Notes: generated by a model from the letters alone, not told the origin. A stretch of 29,928 nucleotides of DNA from Filobasidium wieringae (GCA_001600055.1 BCIV01000032.1:1-29928); one strand, 5' to 3'; positions 1 through 11,444 are shown, counted from the first letter of the stretch. Program-made: numbers and translations.

Positions 1-1
1 T

Positions 2-2043
2 AGGCCGGATGGTTCGAGGAGGAGATCTTCGGGTAGTTCTCGAGGACCCGTGAGACGGGCGTCGGGGGAGACGAAACCGACAATGACCAAGATGCATCCC
101 GCTCACGCTCAAGTCCAACGTTCCCATGCTCCCAAACGGATCGCCTCCGCCTCCAACATGCAGGGAAAGTTCGCAGGGGAGAAGGCTAAAGCGGCCGCCG
201 CCATCGCTGCACGTCTCGAAGCTCAACAACAACACGAGAAGGAGAAACAGCAGGAGGCTAGGAACAAGATCTTGGCCGCCAAACGTCAGCGGAGTGAACC
301 GGATTTCGCTGGAGCTCAGGCTAGAGCGGCGGCTCAGAAGCTTAGCGAGGAGGATGGGTCGTTCGAGACGGTCGATGAGGATGAGAGTGGGGATGATGCC
401 GGCGATGACGACGAAGGGTGGAGCAGTGCGACGGATAGTCCTAAAAAGGGAAAGGCCAGTGCAGAACAGGAGGCGTTGACTTTCGGTGGGAAGGGGAAAG
501 GCAAAGCCGCTCTCGCAAAAGCGATCAAATCCGCTACTGCGATCCAGAACAAGGCAGAGGACGAAGCTCAACGCAAGCGTGAATTGTTTGCTAAAAGGGC
601 GATCTTCGGAAATAGCGGACAGAGCACGTTATCCATGGCAAAACCTGCTGCTTCAGAATCCACCAGCGCGATACCTTCTCGACCGGGGCTTTTGAGCAAC
701 TTGTTCGAAACTGAGCGTGACGTGTTGCAAAGGGGAGAAAGTATGGCCGATCTCGTAAGTGTGCAGCGATATTCAAAGCCATTATTACCAAGCTGAATAC
801 ACTTCTCGACACAGACTCGACCTGCTCCTAAAGCTGCGACTTCACAGGCCAGCCCTGCTCCTGGAATGAGCTATGCGCTGAACAGGAGCAAAAGTGCCGC
901 TGCCATACCCGCCATGACCGGCGTCAGTATCGGAAGAGGCGGTATGATGGAACAGGTCGCAGCTTTGGAAGCCAACGAAGGGAGTGTAGATCAAAGGGAA
1001 CCAGCTAGAGGCAAAGTAAGCAGTCCGTCTAGGCCCTTTCAAACATAGAGACACTGCTAATCATCAACCGCTCCCACCGTCAGTTCCGTCTTCCACCCAA
1101 GCCTGTCAACGCAGCCGATCTCTCTCCGTCTTCCTCGCCCGAAGAAGAGACCAGTGTTCTGAAACCCAGTTCCGTGGCCTTGCGTAGATTGGAGGAAATC
1201 TCAGGCAGAAGACAGCAAGCGCAACGCAGTTCGAGCAAGCTAGATGTCACAGCAAGTGATGCCAACCCTAGCATCCAGCGCTTGAAATCCGGTGCGGTTG
1301 GAGATGGACCACAGACTTCGGACCCATCTACAGCTCAGCCGATGCCAGCTGCCAGCGCACAACCTTCTCAGCCCGACTTGGCCTTGCCTCAAACGCCAAC
1401 TACCAGACGAAGGCAAATGCTGGCGACCGAGCTGCCAGAAGATTTGCGCTTGAGTGAGTTTCCTGTCTATCTAGCAATACATCACCCTCTGACATGTATT
1501 TCTACGCCAGATCTCATTTGGGAACGCCGATCACGAGCTCCCCAATACCCGATCCGGAAGAATTCGGAACTCCGCTCGACAGCATCTGCTCACGATCTGC
1601 CCGAGACCGCTCGGCAGGCTGAGCAGACCGAGCCGTCAGCTCCTCCAATGAGTCGACAACAGACCGAGCCTGTAGCGGGGCCTGACCCGGACACTACGAA
1701 TCTGGCTAAACGCAGACCATCGCACAACCTGCTTAGCGGAGGGAATCTTCTTCGACCTCTTACCAGTGCAGCTACTAGTCGCTCGTCTCAACAATTGGCT
1801 CAACGCGAGGGAGACAATCGACAACCTCCAACGCAAAGTAATCTCGCCAACAATCGCAGCAAATCTAGCGCAGATATGACTCGCTTGAACCGTCAAAGCT
1901 CTCAGCAACAGCCCGAACCAGCAGACCTGACGCGTCGCATGACAGACGGAGAACCGGTTCAGGATAGCGATTGGATTCGGAATCGGCGACTTCGTCTACG
2001 GGAAGGCGAGTTGAGTTCGTCTTTCCGGTCTCACGGATGGTAA
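2..2043 (+). CDS. DUF3295-type fungal regulatory protein, 3' part
   Basis: Partial gene entering from the left edge; the frame is open from base 2, so the true start lies outside. Exons are 2-754, 815-1015, 1084-1453 and 1511-2043, with introns of 60, 68 and 57 nt that all keep frame, giving 618 visible residues. The protein is low-complexity: an Ala/Lys/Gln-rich stretch, an acidic run (EDESGDDAGDDDEG), then GLLSNLF, and near the third intron RRQMLATELPEDLR joined by splicing to NLIWERRSR. The GLLS.LF and RR.MLATEL...L.WER motifs are those I associate with the fungal DUF3295 family, often fused to an N-terminal AreA GATA-like domain (nitrogen and stress signalling regulators). That the third splice rebuilds the WER motif supports the exon model. 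The family call is from memory of motifs; the function is unknown here. It ends 219 bp from the convergent Medusa stop. Confidence 0.65.
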
Positions 2044-2262
2044 CGACCCGCTCAAGACCACGCTGTGTATACTACCGTTGTATCAACACTGCACAACGCA
2101 GCCATTTATTGTGAAAGTTCCGCTTGCAGACTGGGTCATTGTCGTGATTGATATGTACAAATCGAATTATTAGTTGTACAAGAACCTAATCGCATATCAG
2201 ATTGATTATACAAGAAGAAACGGTATGCATATGATAGATTGAGTCGGTAAGAGGTATGAAGA
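2044..2262. other. Convergent intergenic region
   Basis: This 219 bp gap lies between the stops of the DUF3295-like gene and the Medusa-like gene. It is AT-richer than the flanks and must hold both 3' ends. No gene is visible. Confidence 0.6.
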
Positions 2263-4921
2263 CTAGCGATATATGGCTTGAGTAGGTTTGAATTGGCTGT
2301 GCAGCGAACCGTCGGATGAGGGGCGAGTCATCAACCCATAGTCTTGAGGTTTGGCATAAGAAGAGTAGAAATCGCTAGGTTTGGTGTGATCATCGATTTT
2401 GGAGAGCTGGATCTCCTGGATGGCGCCCGGAGGTCTGAAATATCCTGAGCCCAGTGGAGGTGGGCTGTCATCATCCTCATAATCCGGGTTCCCCATTCCG
2501 GATCGAGGGTCCGCCACGTTGGGTAGATATCGAGAATCTTTGTCTACCGGTGTCATGTGATGATCTCCAACCGCGGTTTGAACATCAATAGAACCCGAGC
2601 CGGTATGGGACAGCGTAGGAAGCGAACTACTAGAACTTGACGACATGCCTTGATACGAGGCGGGAGTAGGTGGCATCCCAGACTGATCTTGACTACGATA
2701 ATAATCGCCCGATTCTGGTAACATTGGTCGGTCGCCTAAAGTTGGACCGGCGGAAAAGGTGGATGGGTAGCTGACCGGCGTACTCTCGGAGGAAGGGGCT
2801 GGCATGAGGGGAGCTGGTATAGTATATGGCTCGATAGGCGGCGAATCGGCTCGACTGAAAGTAGGCGGCATCGGCGGTGCCATGTTACCGTTAGGTGGTA
2901 ATATGTAACTTGCAGACTTTAGAGAGAGGCATCTCAAGATCAGCAGGCGTTCCTTTGTAAAAACTTGTCAACTACTCACATATTTGCCGATGATTTTCTT
3001 CAATGCTCCGCCGAAGATTTTCCAGGGGAACACCTTCACATCCTTCTCGATATTTCTTGGCTTAGGGTTGGGGAAACTCATAACCAGTTTGAAAAATTCC
3101 TCGGCGCCGGGTTTACTCTTCGAAACCGTGATGGGTCGGAACCCTTCTAGGTTTCGCCTGATTCGGTTCTTCTCTTCGACAGAGAACCTGACTCCTACGA
3201 GCGCTTCCAGCAGATATATCGCGTCGACTGACGTTACGAAACATTCGTTCTTGTCCTCCCGGTAGATGCAAGAAATGACTATACTGTTGGGAATATACTC
3301 GGATTGAGAGATTGCTCTAAACGCTGTGTGGATGACAGCGCCCTGTTGTCTTCGCCAGAATTGTACCAGACGTCGCTTGGCCTGCCACTCTTCCTGGTTC
3401 CTATAGAAGAAAGGGGACACGGAGTCAGTGCGTATGCGTGTTGTCGTGCCACATGACATTCGCTTACCATCCAACTGCCATCAGATTCAGGTCCTGCTGC
3501 AGCATCAACGACGCTTTGGCATTTTGGTGAACATAAGGGTTGTATGGAGAGCCACCGGACAATTGACTTGTTCGCATCAAGCTCGGCTGGGATGAAGCGC
3601 CAGGTAAAGGAGAGCTCGTGGCAGACATGGGTGTATCATGCGGAGAGTGCTGTAATGGCGAGGGTTGCGGGGGCCGTACTGTATAAGGCTGGGGTACAAA
3701 ACCGGGTGTGCTCCATCCCTGCGATCCGGCTGTCCCGGCCGTCAGTGGGCTATGGTAACTAGATCCATCTATGAGTTTCGACGTTCATCAGTATGGCTCG
3801 GTGGACGCTACGGAAAGGAAGATTCGACGCACGACTTGGTGATGGCTGAGGCTCGGCAGAGTAGCTTGAAGCGGCACCATACCGGGAAGGGTACTCGGGA
3901 CGCTGTTGGGGATAATTCCCGAATTCTGGAGTATGCAGGTTCATATACGGTTGCTCAGAGTAACCCCGTCTGCCAGAGTTTGGCGTGGATCCAACAGCTG
4001 GAGATCCGCGATTAGAATACTGGTCCTCGCCCATACGGTAGACTCCCCGAGATTGCGACATGTAGTCATAAGGAGCTGACATAGCTGAAATCATCACACC
4101 GGATCTATCAGCATCAGCTCTTCTACGAAGCTACGAACCTCAGACTAACCATGATTGGAGATGTCCTCCATGTCAGGTATATACGTGAAAGACCCAATCG
4201 TCTTGGTCTCCATGACATTGTTCTCCGCATCCAAAACCTGGGCATATACAGGTACCATGAGATCCTCAAGGTCTCCATTCGCACCCGGAGGCATGAACAT
4301 CGTCTTCTTGGGATCCGGTGCATCCGCGTACATCGTCAATCCTTCGAAATGCTCACTCCCATCCATCCGCTTCATAGGGTTGATATTCGTCACACGGGTG
4401 GGTACCGGCAGGTTGCCGAATAAGATCCTAAGGGTTTTCGAGGCGGGAGGAGCATCGTAATCCTGACTGCCGCTCTTTGGGTCCGGAGTGTAAGGGAAGT
4501 TCGCATTGAGAACGACCTGGATCTGGGTCTTGTGCTTTCCCTGTTTGGGTTCGTACGATGTGCACGATAACATCTTTGGTTTGATTTGACGCAATGGACT
4601 CGCTAATCGGATCTGAGGCTGTTGATCTTGCTGCGATTGAGGCTGTTGCTGCTGAGATGGTAGCTGCTGCTGGTATGAGAGCTGCTGCGGTAGGGTCGAT
4701 GTAGATGCTTTGGATTGTTGTTCGAGGTACGAAGCTTGAGGGACAACGATGTTGGGTGTAACAGGTACTGAATACGGGTTCGTCGATGAAGAAGAATAGC
4801 TCGAGGAGACGTGCAGGGAAGGGGTACTTGCTGGCGTTTCAAGAGGAAATGGCGAGTATGTGCTGGGAGCGCCGTACACTGGCTGCTGAGCTTGTTGAGC
4901 TTGCTGGGGATAGTTGAACAT
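2263..4921 (-). CDS. medA: Medusa family developmental regulator (MedA/Med1/Ren1/Acr1)
   Basis: Five coding exons in order of translation: 4921-4150, 4084-3812, 3768-3468, 3400-2980 and 2916-2263, giving 806 residues. Introns are 65, 43, 67 and 63 nt; all junctions keep frame. The N-terminus is Gln/Ser/Pro-rich. It is followed by a conserved block at about 118-255 (MLSCTSYEPKQGKHKTQIQV; LRILFGNLPVPTRV), a Pro/Ser-rich linker, and the diagnostic domain at about 449-589 (NQEEWQAKRRLVQFWRRQQG, then VTSVDAIYLLEALVGVRF, RRNLEGFRP, NPKPRNIEKDVKVFPWKI). The tail is Pro/Ser-rich. This architecture matches the fungal Medusa proteins, nuclear regulators of sporulation, mating and pathogenic development in Aspergillus, Fusarium, Magnaporthe and Ustilago. 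The 43 nt second intron is unusually short but has a TACTGAT branch-like site. Regulation is probably complex, given the 5' UTR intron and the long upstream region. Confidence 0.88.
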
Positions 4922-4923
4922 GG

Positions 4924-4984
4924 CTGTGAGATCAACCGCTAGTCAGATCTCGTTGCATCGATTCGAAGATGTGGGCACACTCAC
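4924..4984 (-). other. Probable 5' UTR intron of the Medusa gene
   Basis: Read on the minus strand, GTGAGT (4984-4979) is followed by a CTGAC branch-like motif and CTCACAG ending at 4924, only two bases before the ATG at 4921. The 61 nt length matches the coding introns of this window. It implies transcription starts upstream of 4985. Confidence 0.55.
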
Positions 4985-5501
4985 CGATGATCAAAAGGTC
5001 CGAACCGATTTAGTTTGGGCGAATTGGTAGCGATAGTGTACGAAGCGCAGAAAAAAAGATCGAGGAATAAATCGAGTCAGTCCAGCTGATCTATCAGTTC
5101 AGTGCTATCGGTGCAGTCAAGGGTAAGGGGAGTAGAGGATCCAGTATCGAGCCAGAAAGCTGTAGTCGAGAATCGATAGCGGCGAGAATCCAGTCCACCG
5201 AGACGAGGAGAGTTGAAGTCGAGCAAGTGAAGGTGTTGTTTCAAACGAGTGTCAACGTAGGGCTAGCAACGTCTTACGAGCATCAAGCACGTGAATCGGG
5301 TATGGGCCGGCGAAGAAAAAGAGAGAAGACGGTAGATAGGTAGGATGTCTACCGGTCTTCGTTATGGCGAGATGATTGACAAGTGTGTCGGAATAAGGAC
5401 GATAGTCACTATTCCTGACGATGTCTCGCAAGAGCTTGTGTAATGTCTAGCCTATGAGCTAGTATATGCGACACCAGTAGTCTCAGAGAGAGGGAGATGG
5501 T

Positions 5502-5520
5502 GGTGATGATGATGATGATG
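5502..5520 (+). repeat. GAT trinucleotide microsatellite
   Basis: About six tandem GAT units follow a related GGTGGT stretch. It lies about 0.6 kb upstream of the Medusa start codon and outside any coding region I can support. Confidence 0.8.
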
Positions 5521-5968
5521 GTCGACGGGTGTCTCGAATGAAATGTTCGATTCTCGGATGAAATTAGCAGCCGTTTAGGTTGATATCTCGTTCCCAGCCG
5601 GTTTGGGAAATTCGATATTTCTAGCTCGACCGGAGCGTTTCTTCCGGTGTGAAAGTCAGATGAGCGAGGAGGCGTCGATTATCGAAAGATATGAAGTTTC
5701 GAATGGGCGTTTCTTTGAAAGGATGGCGGTATTCATTGCAGAACGCTCATACGGTTCGACTGGAGGATGGGTTGATATGGGTTTGGGCGTCGTACTACAC
5801 GATCCCAACAGCTCCAACATCGCGATCTCGTCCATTCCGACGGTAAACCTACGACCGGATCAGGGATGACTAGGCACGCACGGATCGACCGGAGAGGCGA
5901 CGTTTACCGGCTGCTAAAGATTTCTCTCGTGCGGATTGACGATACGACGGCTGTCTGAACGCCCTGGT

Positions 5969-6024
5969 CAAGGTCCCCCTTGAAAGAGGGCTCGGGGCCT
6001 TGCTTGGCCGAGGAAAACCTCGGC
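5969..6024. other. Two adjacent inverted repeats (potential hairpins)
   Basis: The first arm CAAGG-T-CCCC (5969-5978) pairs with GGGGCCTTG (5994-6002) with one bulged base. Five bases later GCCGAGG (6007-6013), loop AAAA, pairs perfectly with CCTCGGC (6018-6024). They would fold on either strand. If the Medusa leader reaches this far they would lie in it. There is no run of T or other sign of a bacterial-type terminator. Confidence 0.55.
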
Positions 6025-8306
6025 TGATTTTCATATCGTTCAATGTCCCTGACCACCCAAAGGCTGCGACGATGGCGCTGGTACGCCCTAGTCAACTCTG
6101 TAGCCCTGGATGTGCCAGGAGTAAACTTTGGGCGGTCGATGGGCGCACGCTCATCTGACCGGTACCGAACCTGTCACTACGACGTGCGACGTGCTGTCCA
6201 GCTCGTGGTCGTTCGGTCGGTCGAAAGCTGTGTATCCGCGAGCGACAGCATCTTCGAAAATGCCGTATCCGGAAAACCCGGTCTCACAGGTTCTGTCCGT
6301 TCCTCGCTGCAGGGTGACAAGGACGCGCCAATTCCTGACAGATCTCGTTCGCTCATCTCGTGCCTGGCGATGAGTGGTGATTATTGTTTCGTACGTGACG
6401 AAGAGTTTGGGAGTCTATCGGTACTCGGTACTCGTCCTGGATTGTGGGACGTTCGTTCCTCCTCCCATGCAAGCTCGGAGGATAGGTGGGTATCGTATGT
6501 TCGTCGGGTCGAGCCTTTTCCGATTCTCGCCGGTGGATAGTCGGATGGTAGGAGATCAAGGTTGGAGGTGGAGGTGGAAGGATGGGATGTAGGAGGAGAT
6601 CAAGAACGAAGACTTACAAGTCGACCAGTGATAATCAGCGAAACCTGAAGATCTTTGCTCTTCTCCGACCTGTTCTTATATGGATGATGCTGCACCTTTG
6701 GGTCTTTGTCTTTTGTCTGTGAAGTGAACCCGCCGTAACCTAGGAAGTGATAGAGTTTCCTGTCTTGGTCTTGCTCGTTTGTTCTCTTGATTTAGCGGTC
6801 CGAGACCTGCGCGGATAGATGAATGTCGCGGATGAACGGGATGAGAACCCGAGTGTCGAGGGAAGGTGAACAACAGCAAAGTACTGGTCGAAGCTATCAA
6901 GACGATCAAGACAAGGTGTCAGCTCGGAGGGTTCTAATAAGTTTCCAATTCCCTAAAACCTCCTAACTTCCTCAGGCTCGGACGGTTTCTCCTCGGCCCG
7001 TAACGGAAGGAAGGAGGACTACACACTAGCGAACGAGGGACTGGCTTATCATCAACAGGGGCTACACGCTATACGACCGCTGCTGCTGGTGCTATCCAAG
7101 ACGTTTGGTCTGGGATGACAAACCTTCCCATTTATCCGGTCATACCATGCCCAAACACTCACCCGGATGGTCCGAACGAGATTTGTCTCGCAACAATCCA
7201 AAGGTTTGTTTTCTACCGGTTCGGATCAACAATGAGACGCAGTGGTTGAAGTTGAAAGTGTTTTGATGATGGGCGATGGATGGGGTGTAGACCGTCAACG
7301 AGAGTCATGTATCAAAACGAGTGACAATTCGAGGTATGCTATTTGTATTCGCTCCACCGAGCCTTGTTATATCGGTTTTGCTTTACATGATGCCAGCAAC
7401 GAGATACTCGATACATCGTCATCAGAAACAACTTCATTCGTAGGGACAGACCCCGAACACGACCTCTCCTCCCAGTATTCTTCTTTTCACACTTTGATGT
7501 CTCCCCCAAGAATACGCACCCTTCCTTTAGAATGATCATCATTATTGATCTCGATCTTCCCTCCACTCCACTCTGATCAACACGCTCAACCACAACCGCA
7601 ATTGCCAACGACCATCCCTCCCTCTTCTTCCTGCCTGCCCCGACTGTGAGACCGCCCTGCCCTGGAAGGATCACAACCTTTTCCATCAACCAACAACGCG
7701 GATCAAACAAAAGGAGTCTCATCCTAGCGTGTCGGTGGCGTTCCCCTTGCCTCCATCAATCGAGCCTGCCTCGCTCGCAAACGGCAAGGAAAAAAAGGAA
7801 CTTTGATCAGATCTCAGTTTAGAAGGATCGATCAAGCCACCAAACCCTCCTTTGAAGGCATTGAAACGTGTTTCATGGATCAGAAGTCTGAGGTTGATCG
7901 AGAGATTGCAGCTGTAAACCACCGAATACCCCAGAAACATACGGATTAGCGCCCGAACGGAGGGTTCTACGTTTCTAAAGCAATGTTTCAACCGTGAACC
8001 CGTCGAGAGCTTTTGCGAGACATCAAAACGAACCCTATCTTATAACTTAATAGATTCGGGCTGAGCGGATGAGCGGGAACATGGGATCAAGATAATTATA
8101 AAATAACTCATTCCCCTTCTTCTTTTGAATCAAAAAGCTGTGCGATACATGAAAAACGATTCCTAGTCTGTTACTTTCTCTCCTTGCCGTGTTTTGACCA
8201 TGCAGTAGAAGTAAAGATCGGAGGTGGGGAGAACAAATCGAACGAAGATGTGGTCCTTGGAAAACGAGGACAACTTCTGTTGGTGATTAAGGAGCGACGT
8301 TTGCGT

Positions 8307-10378
8307 CTAGGCAGCTCCAGGGTTCTTGAGAGCGAGCAATCGCATTTCCCTCTCACGCTGTCGGATGCATAATTATCAGCAGACCATTCGTAACAGGAAC
8401 CCAAGCTCTTGCTACTCACGTCATCAGCAGCCTTCTGAGCCCTCAAGTCGTTCAACTCGGCGTTCTTCTGAGCGAGAATCTCGGTCTGAGCCTGAGCGTG
8501 CTGCCTAGTCGCCTCGTACTGTTCCTCCCTACTCCTCAGTTCGGCCTCGATCCGATCGTAAACCTCCTTGTGCTTGAGGAACTTCTTGTAAGCCTTGTCA
8601 TGTACTTGTAAAGCCTTGGTCTGAGCCTTCTGAGCCTTGAGCTCGTCAATGGCAGCGGCCTTTTGAACCTTTTGCAATTGCTCCAATTCCTTCATGGCTC
8701 CTCGGACAGCGGCGGCCTCGGTCTTTCCCTCGTTGACAATGAGCTTGCTCATCCTCTTGGCATCCTTCTTCTCAGCAGAGCTGATCTTCCTCGAGACGGC
8801 GGCACCGGGCTTTCCAGCGGCGATCAAGTTTCGGGTGGCCAGATCGTTTCGGTTGTGAATATCTTCTCGTCCATAAGCTTCCGCGACACCTCCACCAGAG
8901 AGAGCGCTTCCGTTGGCGAAAGCACCTCCACGTCTGCTGATGGTGTTACCCCTCGAAACACCAGTTCGGTACGTGTTCGATCGATCAAGCCCGTTGGATC
9001 CGACGCTCTTGGTAGGGCTGACGGGAGTAGCAGTAGGCTGGAAAGGAGCGATAGGAGGTCCGGGAGAAGGCCCGACCTGACTCTGTCCGTTCCTCATGGG
9101 CTCGGCGATGGTCAACCTGTTCATACCCATCTCAGGTCCAGGGGACATGGCACGTTCCGCGGCGAAAGAGGGATCGTTGCGGTACTGCTGAGGCTGCTGT
9201 TGCTGGATGAATTGCTGAGTTTGAGGGGGACCCGAGAACCTCTGCTGTTGCTGGTTCTGGTTGTGCTGCTGTTGCTCATAGTTGACGGCGTTTCCGTGAC
9301 TCATGGCACCTCCAGCGGTGGCACCTCCGATAGGAGCGTAGTCGTTGAGGACAGGGGCGGAAGAGAAGGTCTGATCCTGGTACTGCTGCTGCTGGGGTTG
9401 ACCAGGGACGCTGCCGTCCTGACGATAAGCCTGACCCTCGTGCATCAGATCCCTAACCTTGGGCTCCTCGTGCTGGGTGTAAACAGAGGGTGCGATGGTG
9501 GTAGGAGCCTTGTGCTCCTCAACAACGACGGGGGTAACAGGACGTTCCTCCTTAGTCTCGCGGGACCGGACCGAAGGAGCTCGCTGAGAGACCGCACGCT
9601 CGGTAGGAGCACGTTCAGTGGGTGCACGCTCGGTAGCGATATCGCTCTCATCAACGGTCTCAGCAGTGTGAGGCTCCTTGTCGGCATAAGCCATTCCACC
9701 GGGCAAGAGCGCTCCTCCAGCAGGAAGTGTTATGACACCACCCAAATGTTCCCTATCACCCATGTTGGCGGGGCTAGCGATGGTGGTATCGATCCTGGTA
9801 GGGTTACCGTCGGCATCACGTTCGAGAACGGCGGGGGCACGTTGAATGATCTCCTCCTCGGTTACGGGGAGAGCGATGTTTCTGACCGAAGGAGTGGCGT
9901 CATTTCGGTTAGTCTTGATGTACGACCTGGAGGGTTGATCGTCGTTGTAACTGGGTCGAGCGGGATAACCGTTGGTGGTGGCTCCCTCGTATTTACCCTC
10001 ACCCTCCTCGGTGACGGGAACACCGGATTCGATTCCGTTAGGAGCGACTACTGGATCCCGAGTCTCCTCGTAGCTAGGTCGTTCAGTCGCAACAAATGAC
10101 TTTGCAACGGTAGCAGGGGTCCTGGGTGAGGGGCTTACAGCCCTCTCACTGACACCATCGGTAGTGGCAGTGGTAGGTTCTACAGTAGCGGTGTTGTTCT
10201 CGTTGTAGGTAGCATCAACGCCTTGAGCAGGAACGGCGACGTTCCTGTCCCCGGTAGCACCTACCAAAGGCTCGGTAGTAGCGGTCGTTCCAGTCGTCTT
10301 GGCGGTGTTGGATCTGGAGATGGATTTCCTCTTATCGGGAGCGGCGATGTTACCAGAGAAGGCGGAAAAGATACCCAT
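8307..10378 (-). CDS. Coiled-coil protein, Ncp1-like (putative DNA-binding)
   Basis: Exon 1 is 10378-8420 and exon 2 is 8357-8307 (intron 62 nt, GTGAGT...CTGATAAT...GACAG), giving 669 residues from the first AUG (MGIFSAFSGN, G at -3 and +4). Most of the protein is disordered Pro/Thr/Glu/Gln-rich sequence with a short repeat (ERAPTERAPTERAVSQRAPS). The last ~145 residues are a charged helical coiled coil (KRMSKLIVNEGKTEAAAVRG; ELEQLQKVQKAAAIDELKAQ; DLRAQKAADD) ending REREMRLLALKNPGAA. From memory this C-terminal pattern resembles basidiomycete proteins annotated 'DNA binding protein Ncp1'; I cannot confirm it and the function is open. The frame remains open a further 250 codons upstream of the AUG, to an in-frame TAA at 11131-11129, in coding-like sequence without any ATG, so the true N-terminus is uncertain. 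It lies in tandem behind rmt2. Confidence 0.7.
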
Positions 10379-11128
10379 TTCGTTCGAGTTGTGGTTGTTC
10401 TCTTGGTTAGGGGTTGAAGGAGTGGTTTCGGATTTAGGGATGACGCCTTCGTCTACCTGAGCGGAAGAAGCGACGACGGTAGGTAAAGTCTTGAGATCGC
10501 TGGACGAGTTTCTTCTGCTTTCAGAAGTATAGGCCGAGACGCTACTGGTGGTATCGTCCTCTTGTTGTTTTCCCGCGTTAGAAGCGTGAAGGTGAGTAAA
10601 ATTGGGAGTGGGGTAGGTATGGGTTGTCCTTCCTACAGGAGGGAGGGAGTCTAAAGCGAGGGCGGGGGCGAGTTCGACCGTTTTGGCAGATGGATCGGGG
10701 GTGAATTTACGCTCCTGTTCTTGTTCGACTGGAGCGGGGGTGGGGGGGGGAAGAGACTTTGTTTCTTCCTCGGTTTCGATCTTGGGGGTAGGAGGGATTG
10801 AAGTGGATTCTTCCTCTTTCTCCTCTTGGTCCTCTTGGATGACTGGGGTGGACGAGACGGCTGACGAATGTGCCAAGTGCACTTCCGGATCGGTATCGAA
10901 GGTCTGATGGGTTTCGGCTACCGAAGCTTTCTTATCAGAAGTTCCGAATACGGCTCTGATGACGGGAGTGGAGAGGACTGCTAAAGCTCCTAGTTCTACT
11001 GCGCTCTGTGCGGTTTGTGCGAGGGAAGACAGTTTGAGGTCTTTAGTGGGCTGGTCGTGTGTGCGATGGGTGTTTTTCCTAAAGAGGAAAATGAACGGGT
11101 CGGACGAGTAAGGTTCGAGTTTGGCGAG
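10379..11128 (-). other. In-frame, AUG-free open extension of the Ncp1-like gene
   Basis: 250 sense codons lie directly upstream of and in frame with the AUG at 10378. Their translation looks like protein: KLEPYSSDPFIFLFRK, LSSLAQTAQSAVELGALAVL, STPVIRAVFGTSDKK, then Glu/Pro/Thr-rich sequence of the same style as the downstream protein. No ATG occurs in any minus-strand frame from 10379 to 11433. It may be an N-terminal extension started at a near-cognate codon, an exon fed by a distant ATG exon, or a long leader. A usable acceptor (CCTCTTTAG at 11078) exists inside it. Confidence 0.55.
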
Positions 11129-11231
11129 TTAAAGTTTTCGAGTTGAGGTTAACAAATGGATAGATCGAGGTGCGTGTACGGTGTGAGCTCGAGATAGCGG
11201 ACAGCGAGATGTTAGATGTTGTTTGAACGTA

Positions 11232-11245
11232 CGAATATTATAAGC
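11232..11245 (-). promoter_or_regulatory. TATA-like element of the Ncp1-like gene
   Basis: The minus strand reads CTTATAATATTCG. Downstream lies a C/A/T-rich leader-like stretch. If it is used, transcription would start near 11200, still more than 800 nt before the first AUG. Confidence 0.35.
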
Positions 11246-11426
11246 AGTTTGAGATGAGATGACGGAGGTGTATTACTGCGACACGATATAGATGACGACT
11301 TGCTGAGTGCAGGGGAGAGAGGGATACGGGATCTCTGCAAGTGGCTGGCGCTGGTTAAGTATGAGTCCGCAGTGACCCGGAGTAGAAAGCGGAAAGCGAG
11401 ACCAAGAGCAGGTCACGGTAAGAGGG

Positions 11427-11444
11427 ATGACGTCATGACGTCAT
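11427..11444. promoter_or_regulatory. Double CRE (TGACGTCA) palindrome
   Basis: Two abutting TGACGTCA octamers (11428-11435 and 11436-11443) with flanking A and T form an 18 bp perfect palindrome. TGACGTCA is the classical ATF/CREB-type bZIP site. It lies between the rmt2 stop and the Ncp1-like gene, so the latter is the likely target. Confidence 0.6.

Larger units (their letters stand above)
4985..8306. other. 3.3 kb gene-poor region upstream of Medusa
   Basis: The region lies between the Medusa leader and the stop of the Ncp1-like gene. Open frames here (for example 5603-5869, 6043-6540 on plus, 7242-7535 on plus) have no recognisable domain, no splice continuation and unconvincing composition, so I do not call genes. 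It holds a GAT repeat (5502-5520), two adjacent hairpins (5969-6024) and a plus-strand C/T/A-rich tract (about 7553-7720) that looks like a 5' leader, followed by a 24-codon frame at 7874. It most plausibly serves as the Medusa promoter and leader; a non-coding transcript is possible. Confidence 0.5.

Noticed and set aside
6043..6540. 165-codon open frame on plus
   Set aside because: No domain, no splice continuation, Arg/Ser/Val-rich composition as expected by chance in this region; overlaps an opposing open frame across the hairpins.
7874..7948. 24-codon small open frame after a leader-like plus-strand tract
   Set aside because: It is too short to support without transcript or conservation data; mentioned only as content of the gene-poor region.
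8663..10099. 478-codon open frame opposite the Ncp1-like gene
   Set aside because: It is the antisense of a repetitive Pro/Thr/Gln/Glu coding region with biased codon use, giving Leu/Ser/Gly-rich nonsense; the minus strand has the coherent coiled-coil protein.
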